Assembly (NCBI RefSeq): GCF_003054445.1
Contig: NC_042506.1
Coordinates: forward strand, 2,487,501-2,551,500
Length of the DNA stretch: 64,000 nucleotides
Origin: Pichia kudriavzevii
Lineage: Eukaryota; Ascomycota; Pichiomycetes; Pichiales; Pichiaceae
Direction of reading: 5' to 3'
Shown: one piece after another, positions 20,016-28,678 of the stretch
How positions within the stretch are numbered: the stretch's first letter is position 1
How the letters are laid out: every line of letters begins with the position of its first letter
Program-made: the position numbers and the translations under genes
The notes under the pieces: model-generated
Seen by the model: the letters and a program-made list of their open reading frames with translations, nothing else
What the model was told of the DNA's origin: nothing
Databases searched by the model: none

Positions 20016-21299
20016 TTAAAAAGAAGTAGGAAATAATTTTTGTTTAGCATTGAGCCAAAATCCTCTATCGTATATGTTTTTCAAGTCGTCCCATCCTTTA
20101 ACAGGTTCTAGGCTACCACCGATGTTACTATTGAATGAAGATCTATCGGATAAAGCCATAAATTTCCCTTGTCCTCCGGGTAACCTCTCTGTTAGTATCA
20201 AGTACACTTTTGCTGATCCATCTTCAGGATCAAATTGGTAAACGAGATCATGGTTTATTAGCTCATTAATATAATTCCATTTTCCTATTTCATTGGTGGT
20301 TACTCCCAGGTATATTGACCATGTCGTTTCGACTAGAAAATATCCAATTAAGGGAAATAAAAGTAAACAAAGAAGTAACAATATACCTGTAATTTCATTG
20401 CCAACAGTAGTTTGCTTTATCAACCTCCAATATTTTTTTGGCGTGGAGGCTTTATTGATATTTTCCGGTATGTTTCCTGACTTTAGGTATACTTGTAGAC
20501 TGTAGAAAGATAAATAGCCACCATAAACAAAAATGATGCAGATCGAACACAAAAAGAGGAAAAACCAGCGGAAAGTATAGTATCCAACATCATTATTAAG
20601 CCATATACAGTGATGATCAAACATCAATACGCATCTATCACAGCTAGAGCAGTGTTTACTTCTTGGTGGTTTTTTGATTTTGCAAGTTGAACATACGATC
20701 TCTGGTGGAAAGAGAATCCCATCGTTGGGGAACTCAGCCTGTAGTTGTGAAGTATTAAAATTGCATTCCCTCTTTGGACCAATAACACCTGGGTCTGAAA
20801 AAACTGCTAGTAAAAATGTGACGTAGTTAATTATGATTAATGGAATAATAACAAACCAATATCTCAGTCCCCAATTAGTTGGAGATTGCAGTGTTTCCTC
20901 ATATTTGATGATCTGAGTGTAGGTGTAGTCAAAAAATAACTTCAGACATTTGGTAAAAATAATCAAATATAATATTGGTACTGTCCATCCAAATAACCAC
21001 TTTAGACGAAGCTTACCTTTTTGGGATGTTAAACTCGAATTTAGATATGTATTATCAAACTGTTGCAATTTATTGGTTATGAATTTGAAGAAATTCTCAA
21101 CCAAAATATGGTGGAGCTTATTTAGTATAGTATCTCTATAATTTGGTAGATCTCCAAACAAAAGTATAACTATAATAAATAGCAATGCACATATGCCTAT
21201 AAATAATAGGTAAAAGGAACACATTCCCATAGCATCGTAGGAGTTTATTGTGTATGTGTTTGAATGGAGACAGCTCTTCCATTGACTCATGAAAACCAT
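20016..21299 (-). CDS. SWF1: Swf1-type DHHC palmitoyltransferase
   Basis: A 427-residue membrane protein with the DHHC cysteine-rich domain: CSTCKIKKPPRSKHC, then DHHC at residues 228-231 followed by IWLNN. The catalytic Cys is the last residue of DHHC. Four or more hydrophobic segments flank it. The downstream motif TTNEIGKW and the C-terminal NIYDRGFWLN resemble S. cerevisiae Swf1 (TTNEQDKW, NIYDKG). Swf1 palmitoylates SNAREs such as Tlg1 at cysteines beside the transmembrane helix, and works at the ER. The protein is longer than S. cerevisiae Swf1 (336). The first ATG at 21299 may be upstream of the true start, since Met24 or Met26 just before the first helix is an alternative. Confidence 0.85.
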   Translation of the reverse strand: MVFMSQWKSCLHSNTYTINSYDAMGMCSFYLLFIGICALLFIIVILLFGDLPNYRDTILNKLHHILVENFFKFITNKLQQFDNTYLNSSLTSQKGKLRLKWLFGWTVPILYLIIFTKCLKLFFDYTYTQIIKYEETLQSPTNWGLRYWFVIIPLIIINYVTFLLAVFSDPGVIGPKRECNFNTSQLQAEFPNDGILFPPEIVCSTCKIKKPPRSKHCSSCDRCVLMFDHHCIWLNNDVGYYTFRWFFLFLCSICIIFVYGGYLSFYSLQVYLKSGNIPENINKASTPKKYWRLIKQTTVGNEITGILLLLCLLLFPLIGYFLVETTWSIYLGVTTNEIGKWNYINELINHDLVYQFDPEDGSAKVYLILTERLPGGQGKFMALSDRSSFNSNIGGSLEPVKGWDDLKNIYDRGFWLNAKQKLFPTSF

Positions 21300-21342
21300 T
21301 TCTATCTCTAAATCAAAAATGATAAACCAGAAAAAGTAAAAA

Positions 21343-21424
21343 TGACAGCTGTGGGGTTCGAACCCACGCCTCCGAAGAGACCAGGACCTTAACCTGACGC
21401 CTTAGACCACTCGGCCAAGCTGCC
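21343..21424 (-). tRNA. tRNA-Leu (anticodon AAG)
   Basis: The reverse complement folds as an 82-nt class II tRNA: acceptor GGCAGCT paired with AGCTGTC, discriminator A, D-arm TGGCCGAGTGGTCTAAGGC, anticodon stem TCAGG/CCTGG around loop TTAAGGT (anticodon AAG, read as IAG), a long variable arm TCTCTTCGGAGG, and T-arm GTGGG TTCGAAC CCCAC. There is no intron. It reads CUU and probably CUC/CUA. Together with CTG codons at conserved leucines, this supports standard CUN-Leu decoding. Confidence 0.95.
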
Positions 21425-23581
21425 AGTTACTTGGAATGAATAAATTTATTTATTCTGTTACGCTACTTTTTCACAGACATTTTATATTTATTGAAAGCTT
21501 TATGAAATAAAGAATCAAAAAACTAAAAATGTTAATAGTTATAGCATTTAAAAAAAGTTCAGCAAAATCTTAGTTAACAAAAGTTTAGATTGAGAAGTCT
21601 ATTTTTTTAAAATTCATCTGGATAAGACATTAGTTTCTTCTTTTTTGGGTATAAAATTCTTTATATTGAGACTGGTAATCTTAGTATTAAACAGGCAAAC
21701 TACAAAAGATTTGTTTGGTCTTAATGAGACGAAACAAATTTATTTAGGCAAAATATCAATTTTAGAAATTGACGATCTCATATTTCATGTTTTTATGTTT
21801 AACTTTATCATTCTTTAAAAATGCACTCACATATGTGAATCTAGCATAGTACACACTTGTAATTCCAAAAACTTTTAGATTGCTCTCTTTTCTTTAATTT
21901 TTGTGTACTGTACTAGATTGGTTCTTTTAACAGCTATCCAAGTTATAATTAACTTTTAGAATGGTTGTTCACAATGAAATTAATGCGTGTCAATAGTAGG
22001 AATATCGTTGAAGTGTGTGCTACAAGAAGCAATAACTTACAGGTTGGTAATATAAATAAATATCTATATGAGCAAAGATATCATACCACTCTTAACATCT
22101 GGGTTCTGGAAAAGCGTTTCCACTAAACCTGTTTCTAACACCTTACTTCCTAACGGTTTGGGTATACACTTTTATAGATCAGTACACACATAGGTATTTA
22201 TGTCTACTGCAAAAGATAATGCTTTAATTAGAATGAAAGAACATCTCACAAGTTTCTCGGCATAGCCGACTACCAATACCTTAACCTAATACTAAAAATT
22301 GTCTCTTCAATTTTATAAGTATTCATATCACTAGGTATTTTAAAATCATTATTTCAAGGAAGCTAAATAGAAATGCCTTTACTAATACCCTACATACAGC
22401 GTTAGATGGCTGCTCAGGGTTATCAAAAATATTCACATCTAGTTTGCAAGTTGAAATCTAGCAGTTAATTACCCAAAACTACTGCAACCAGGACTTACTC
22501 CCTGTAAATAGCTGGCTTTCAAAAGAGAGATGAGCCAACTATTTTATAGTAGACAATATCTTTATGTATTGTTCCTTTGAAAATTTGCTGTCTAGCGGTC
22601 ATATTCGATGAGAAGAAAATAAAGGCCAAAACTGGTAAATATAAGAAGTCGTTATATTGGTTTTTTTTGTTTTTATTATAATCGTAAATCTGACAATAAG
22701 GAGTAGATGGAGGCTGATCATATCGTTATACAATGTTGCACCGTTAAATCTGTTTTTTTGTTTGAAAATTCAGAATAAATGAAGCACATTTGTTGACGTA
22801 GTTATAGTTTTGGCATGCCATATTGGGAGCAATTATGAATCACAAATTATTAACCTTTATCAACGTTAACTGGTTTAAATAATATCCCAGTGGAATATAA
22901 ATAGATCAGAGAGATAAAACTGTTTAACAGTTACTTTTTGTTATTACTAATCTGATAGATCAGGATTATTGCGAAATCAATAATCATGAGAGAGGTACTT
23001 CACATTTTTTTCAATTTAACTTTTTACGTTTTTTCAAAAGTGTTATTATTCCACTAAGAATAGTATCTTTCATTAGAGCTTCTATAAAAGAATGCTGAAT
23101 AAGGTTATTCAATAAATATAATGTAGAAGTTTTCAGATAAAAGTTGCATATGTGAGGAACTAGTTCGTCGGCAGTTAATAATACAGGTGTTGTAAAATCT
23201 ATTCACAAATATATGCGTTTTTTTAATAATGACAATGCTTGTTATGGCAGACACTTTTTACGCTTAAATTCAAACGATAAATAGATGTAACAGATTAATA
23301 GTATATATATAACGCAATGTGCGTGATCCTAACTGCATATGCGTCTGTTTAATTATTCGTTTTCAGATTCTTTTAGCTCATCAAGTTTCAATGACATAAA
23401 ACTCTGCAATTACAAGCGTCATTTGTATGAGCATACAAGGCTAAATGTTCGTCTGGATTAGTTGTCGTCACTTAAAGCAGCAAAAGATATATAGGAGTGT
23501 TCAAAAGTGAAAAATAAACAAATAGATAATGCCTTGAGGAAGGTATATAATTACTGTTATACCCGCAGCAAACATGCGTAT
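21425..23581. other. 2.16-kb gene-poor AT-rich region
   Basis: No reading frame over 60 codons and no recognisable RNA gene were found between tRNA-Leu(AAG) and the RSR1 3' end, a rare length for this gene-dense window. It is strongly AT-rich with many homopolymers. Isolated features are TCGGC-ATA-GCCGA (22257-22269, a tiny hairpin) and a segment near 22790-22990 with TATA-like ATATAAATAG, which I considered as a possible decayed LTR but cannot support. Its position next to a tRNA gene makes decayed mobile-element insertions plausible. Confidence 0.6.
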
Positions 23582-24462
23582 CTATGAGATAATACAGCAA
23601 CCATCACTGCCGCTGTCTGTAGTTGCTGATTTCTGCGGAGCTTGTTGACTTTTAGGGATTGCTTCTGTTTGTGGTTTAGGTTGTGTAGGATTATTATTTT
23701 GAGGAGCTTGTGGTGTAAACGAACGGTCTTTAGTCAAGAGTTGTTGAGACCGCTGAGTTTGCAGGGGTTGTTGAAAATCAGTAATCTTCTCATTTTGTTC
23801 TTCCTGTTCAGAATTTTGTTGCTGCATGACTTCCTTTCTGATGATCTGTCTCACAACGTCAACGAATGCGTCGTCGACGTTCATCCTATACATTGCACTG
23901 GTCTCGTAAAATGGTACCTTGTTCCATTGCTTGGACACTTCAATACCATCTTCCGGTTCCAATTCTCTTTCTTCAGTTAAGTCACACTTGTTACCAACTA
24001 AGACCATTGGCACGTTACTTGTACCCTTGATACGCGTGATCTGTTCTCTAATGGTCAATAACTCTTCTAATGATTTCTTATCAGCCACAGAATATACCAA
24101 GATGAAGCCTTGGCCGTTCTTAATATACAACTCTCTCATAGCAGTAAACTGCGCAACTCCTGCAGTATCTAGGATTTCAAGATTACATGCACGTCCGTCA
24201 ACTTCAATTTCTTTGGAATAAGAGTCTTCAATAGTCGGATCATAGGTATCTATGTAGACTCCTTGAACAAATTGAACAGTAAGGCATGATTTACCAACAC
24301 CTCCGGCACCTAAAACAACCAATTTGTAGTCTGCATTATGTAAATAAAATCATCAGAACGTTAGTATCAGGATGTATCGGGCAATTTTTTAATAGGGAAA
24401 ACAACCTTATTAATGTTCTAGAATTAAGCTAAAGCTATTATAATGGATCACATACCTCTCAT
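23582..24462 (-). CDS. RSR1: Ras-family GTPase Rsr1/Bud1 (two exons)
   Basis: A 251-residue GTPase of the Rap/Rsr1 branch that controls bud-site selection and polarity through Bud2, Bud5 and Cdc24. Exon 1 is 7 nt (ATGAGAG, 24462-24456). The intron is 125 bp (24455-24331) with donor GTATGT, branch TACTAAC and acceptor TGCAG. Exon 2 is 24330-23582. Splicing restores the canonical N terminus [18 protein letters not shown]1 (GAGGVGKS), switch I (YDPTIEDSY), [18 protein letters not shown] and ETSA motifs are intact. The C-terminal tail is Gln-rich with a CAAX box CIIS preceded by Cys, so it is prenylated. Without the intron the frame would lack the start and first five residues. Confidence 0.95.
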
Positions 24463-24708
24463 CTATGTTGGTGGTTGATTTGTATATATTGATGGCATAA
24501 TAAAAGTCCTACTAAGCGGTCACTGTATTGAAATCCACGAGCGAAGCGTTTTAAGCTTCACGTAAACAAAAAAAAACTGGTATGACGCGTGAAGCATAAT
24601 TTTACGGTTTATAACTATTAAACTTTGTATAGTTCTCAAGATAAATTAAACTAATAAAAAACGTTTATAGAAAAAAGATAATTTCATAGCATTAACTAGA
24701 TTATCAAA

Positions 24709-27700
24709 CTATTGTATTTTCTTTTCTTCTGATGTAAGTTCGATTTCAACATGATTGTCAACATCATTGTCGTATTCTCTATCAGCAATATCCGCTGCCT
24801 TGAAATCCATGAAGAAGTGCTTCAAAATCAGCTCAATTGCCCATGCCAAGAAAAAATCAAGTAACATGGTCACAGTCAATTTAATCTTGAATAATGCCTC
24901 CATTGGAACAAATTGCATGGCTTCGTTTAGTTCTGGCATGAACTCTGTCGATCCAGCGATACATAATGCAGCAACGCTCAAGATACCATAATACATACCC
25001 TTGTTTTCATGAATAGATTCTCTAAATGGTCTGCCAATGTAGTTAACGGTAAAAGTACTAATTTGTTGAGAAAGCTGAAGTAAGAACATGGCAGTATTCA
25101 ACAGAGATGGTTCAAAAGTCTTGTCCAAATCAACTTGAGGTTCACGTGGTTCCAAAATGTAAATTTCTTTCGTGATATAGATTAGCGCAGCCAAATGAAT
25201 AGCAAACTGCCCTAAAATAGAGCCCATAATGTAGATGTTAAAAATACCAGGTTGGGGTCTTTCCCTAGATAGCTTTTCAATTGCTTTACCTCTAGAAATT
25301 GACATGAAACAAACTGATAATAGAATACCCGAGACCGTTGCTTGTGCATCACCAAATTTGATCCCAGCTAAGTATAGGACCGACAAAGAATAAGCTGAAA
25401 TCAAACAGTTCAACGCTAAGATCTTGTACATCTGAATAGTGGAAACCAAAGCACATCTACCCTGTCTGATAACATTAACAACGGTTGTAACACTTGCCAA
25501 CTTCGAGGTAAATGGTGCAGCAACAGAAGCATCACCCAATTTCAACACAGGAGCTTCATCTTCTTGTTGAGATTCTTGTAACTGCGAGAGTAGATTTCCA
25601 GCAAGAGCGTTTTGTGCATTTTCATTTTGGACAGGTAGGACGGCATCTTTGTTAGCCTCTTCCACAAGCTTCTTAACTTCATCAGTTATTTCCGTACCAT
25701 GTTGTTCTAGCGCTTTCAAATAGTGTGGATTTAAAGGTCCAGGAGGATACAAGTGGGCAATTTGAACAGGGATTTTTGGAGGTGGCTGATTCCACTTAGC
25801 CATTAAATCGCATTGCTTTTGGTAAAGCCTCTTGAAATTTTCAATCTTTTTATTTTCTTGCATTTGCTTTAGGGATTCCTCGGTACCATTTAACAAAGCA
25901 ATACCAACATTGGAAGCCTTTAATGCACCAACATCATTGGTACCATCACCACACATCAAAGTATTATAACCTAGGTTTTTGTAAGTGTTCAAAATAAACT
26001 CCTTCTGGGAAGGAGAAACTCTTGAATAAACCCAAGAATATCTTATCAAAGTAGAGATCTGTGGGTGATTCATCAGCTCATTCAGTGCATAACCTGTAAT
26101 ACATAAATCGTTTTCCTTTAAGAATTTCATATCAAACGTGATGTCTTTGTTGACTGGGATGACTCTTGTCTCATCCACGTTTCTCCACTCAAGAGAGTTA
26201 TCGCCCGAATGGTTTTTTTCAGGTTTATCCAAAATCAAGACGTCTTTGGTAATTATTCCGACCTTGGACGCAACATGACAAGCAGTTAGCGGGTTATCAC
26301 CTGTTATCATAACACATCTATGAGAAGAATGGTTTAACATTTGAATTGTTTCAACAGCATCATCTTTCATTGGACAGTGAAATACTATGAATCCTGCAAA
26401 AGTGAGATCCTTTTCAACATCTTTTCTCTCCAAGTTTTCCAAGCTTTTCCCGTTTTTAAGATACTTGTATGCCAAAGCTAAAACTCTAGAACCGTTTCTG
26501 GTATAGTGCTTGAATGTTGATTCATAGTCTGCAGGGACATTGGATAGTCTATCAGCAATAGTTTCCGGTGCACCTTTAGTACCAACTAAAATCTTATCTC
26601 CTATCTTGGAAATAACAGATGATCTTTTTAACGCTGAAGAAAATTGGAATCTTTTCAGAATTTCAATCTTCTTGTTACTTTTAGTGTGAATCATTAAGTT
26701 CTTCTTACTATCATCTAATTTCCAGCCAGAAACTTTAACAGTTTCCTTTTCCATAGGATCACCCACAACTTCGCCATCATCTAATCTTACCAAAGCATGG
26801 ACTGAACCAAGTAAGTCGATCGTAATTTCAGGCACATCAGGTGATTCACACTTCAGCAAAACATTCCGGTCTTTTGAGCCAAAGCCGGCTAAGCCCTCAA
26901 AGAACAAATCTTCTGCTGTCAAGGTACCTGTCTTATCAAAACAGCAAACATCAATTCTACCTGCAACAGGAATCCTGAATGGTTCGGTACAGAAGATGTA
27001 ATGCTTTGCTAAGGCAGATAGAGATTGGTTAACAGCCATGGTTAATTCCATAGGCAATTCAGGAGGAACAACTGAAGTCAAAACAATGATGCAGTCAAGA
27101 ATCAATTTTGACTGCTTTCTACCCATTTTAGTACCTTCGATCCAAACATATCTCGCTGCAACAATGGCAAACACCAATAAAAACAAAATAAAGAAAAAGG
27201 CTTCTTTATTTGCTACAGACATCCTTTCCGATGAGAAAATCATCACCCTGACCAAAGAACCTTGAGTGGTTTCGAAACCAGTCTTGGAAACAACAGCTAA
27301 AGTACCATTATCTGGGGCTAACGGAATAATTGGCTTTTCAGGAGCAGTAACTTGGAGACACGATGTACCACCATGTAATAATGAGTTTTTGTCTTGACCA
27401 TCTGGTTGGAACTTGGAATCATTCTCTCTCGACTCAATACTTTCCTTTAATAATGGTGTGGATTCACCCGACAACATCGCCTCATTAACAATACAAGAAC
27501 CTTGAAGAAGGATCATATCACATGGAATCGATAAGTCTTCATGTGGTGTCCTAACAACGGATACAACATCGCCAGGTAATAACTCATCGGTTTGAATCTC
27601 AGACCATTTACCGTCTCTGTAGACCCAGATATTATAAGGTTTAATGCCCATGCTTTGGAATTCAGTCATAGTAGCCTTTCTTTGATACACTGTAGTTGCT

Positions 27701-28392
27701 TCAAAGGAAAACAACATAATCAAGGAGAAGATAGATAAGTACCACATTTCGTCCATTAGCCACAAAGAAATAGAGAATAATTGAAAGACAAAGAAAGGAG
27801 CAAGCATGTGTTCATAGAATAGTTCCATGAAAGTTGGAACAGGAATATCAAAAGTGTTGGGACCATAATGTTTCTTCAAAGCTGGAACTTTATCAGATGG
27901 TAGACCTCTAATTGATTTGATCTCTTTAATTGTTAAGGACTCGTCATCCACAAAGAACTTTGGAGGGGAAAATTTTTTTGTTTTTGAGCTGTACAAGAAC
28001 TTTCTCTTCTGATATTTAAAAGAGACTTGACCAGGAATAGTTTCAATCTTACAAATTTCGCTTAAACCACAAGAAGGTTTTGCCTTCATCAAAATATGAG
28101 TGGCTAATTGCAAATCTTTGACCTTGTTGTATTGAAACTTTACTTGTAAGTCCAAATTCCACTTTGGTAGAAGCCAAATTAGGGCATGAACGGAGACAAT
28201 TGCAAGCGTGTAAATGAAAGTCCACTCTCTACCAACAAAATATTCATCGTAGTGATTCGAATAGAGATAATTATAGCATGGGTAGATTATAAGAAAAGGC
28301 CAAACATATGGCCTTGAAAGGTTAGACTTCGGAACCAGCAACTGAGTGTGTTCCACCGTATCGCTGTCAACAAATTGAGTACCATCAGCCAT
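24709..28392 (-). CDS. SPF1: Spf1, ER P5A-type ATPase
   Basis: A 1227-residue P5A ATPase (S. cerevisiae 1215). I chose the ATG at 28392 (MADGTQ); the reading frame is open slightly upstream only with a TTG. It has the N-terminal LLVPKSN motif and hydrophobic hairpins of P5A pumps, GESTPLLKES in the actuator domain, PPELPMELTMAVN (the P5A helix-4 signature), DKTGTLT with catalytic Asp486, GDGTNDVGALK, and the conserved LKLGDASVAAPFTSKL. Spf1 resides in the ER, where P5A pumps remove mislocalised mitochondrial tail-anchored or signal helices from the membrane. The CTG codon in LLVPKS is at a conserved leucine, showing CUG reads Leu. It lies 246 bp downstream of the RSR1 start, in the same orientation. 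Confidence 0.97.
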   Translation of the reverse strand: MADGTQFVDSDTVEHTQLLVPKSNLSRPYVWPFLIIYPCYNYLYSNHYDEYFVGREWTFIYTLAIVSVHALIWLLPKWNLDLQVKFQYNKVKDLQLATHILMKAKPSCGLSEICKIETIPGQVSFKYQKRKFLYSSKTKKFSPPKFFVDDESLTIKEIKSIRGLPSDKVPALKKHYGPNTFDIPVPTFMELFYEHMLAPFFVFQLFSISLWLMDEMWYLSIFSLIMLFSFEATTVYQRKATMTEFQSMGIKPYNIWVYRDGKWSEIQTDELLPGDVVSVVRTPHEDLSIPCDMILLQGSCIVNEAMLSGESTPLLKESIESRENDSKFQPDGQDKNSLLHGGTSCLQVTAPEKPIIPLAPDNGTLAVVSKTGFETTQGSLVRVMIFSSERMSVANKEAFFFILFLLVFAIVAARYVWIEGTKMGRKQSKLILDCIIVLTSVVPPELPMELTMAVNQSLSALAKHYIFCTEPFRIPVAGRIDVCCFDKTGTLTAEDLFFEGLAGFGSKDRNVLLKCESPDVPEITIDLLGSVHALVRLDDGEVVGDPMEKETVKVSGWKLDDSKKNLMIHTKSNKKIEILKRFQFSSALKRSSVISKIGDKILVGTKGAPETIADRLSNVPADYESTFKHYTRNGSRVLALAYKYLKNGKSLENLERKDVEKDLTFAGFIVFHCPMKDDAVETIQMLNHSSHRCVMITGDNPLTACHVASKVGIITKDVLILDKPEKNHSGDNSLEWRNVDETRVIPVNKDITFDMKFLKENDLCITGYALNELMNHPQISTLIRYSWVYSRVSPSQKEFILNTYKNLGYNTLMCGDGTNDVGALKASNVGIALLNGTEESLKQMQENKKIENFKRLYQKQCDLMAKWNQPPPKIPVQIAHLYPPGPLNPHYLKALEQHGTEITDEVKKLVEEANKDAVLPVQNENAQNALAGNLLSQLQESQQEDEAPVLKLGDASVAAPFTSKLASVTTVVNVIRQGRCALVSTIQMYKILALNCLISAYSLSVLYLAGIKFGDAQATVSGILLSVCFMSISRGKAIEKLSRERPQPGIFNIYIMGSILGQFAIHLAALIYITKEIYILEPREPQVDLDKTFEPSLLNTAMFLLQLSQQISTFTVNYIGRPFRESIHENKGMYYGILSVAALCIAGSTEFMPELNEAMQFVPMEALFKIKLTVTMLLDFFLAWAIELILKHFFMDFKAADIADREYDNDVDNHVEIELTSEEKKIQ

Positions 28393-28678
28393 TGGTGTAC
28401 CTTGTCGTAGAATTACCAACGTAAATAGACAGAAAAACTCACCTATTGAGATGGCAAAAGTGAACTTTCTAAGAAACTTGCTTCAATGTGGACAGCGAGG
28501 CGAAATTTGATTTTCATGCAATCTCGATCGGTTGGTTAACTTATATGAAAAAAACGAAACTTCTCTACTAACGTTGAAAGCACGCTACGATTTGATAATT
28601 ATTTATTGAAACTACGCAAAAAAAACAAGCTCAGATAAAGAAATTTAATGAAATAGGAGACCAGAAAAGATATTTGCA

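Noticed and set aside
21425-21480. LTR relative upstream of tRNA-Leu(AAG) (TGTTACGCTACTTT)
   Set aside because: The start resembles the other elements for about 12 bases, but the spacing to the tRNA (31 bp) differs and the similarity does not continue.
22791-22986. Possible 196-bp solo LTR (TG start, ATATAAATAG box, CA end)
   Set aside because: The edges show no matching target duplication, it has no similarity to the tRNA-associated elements, and AT-rich DNA gives such patterns by chance. It is mentioned only within the gene-poor region.
28393-28419. N-terminal extension of Spf1 from a TTG
   Set aside because: The ATG at 28392 is in frame and gives the expected length; no evidence for non-AUG initiation.
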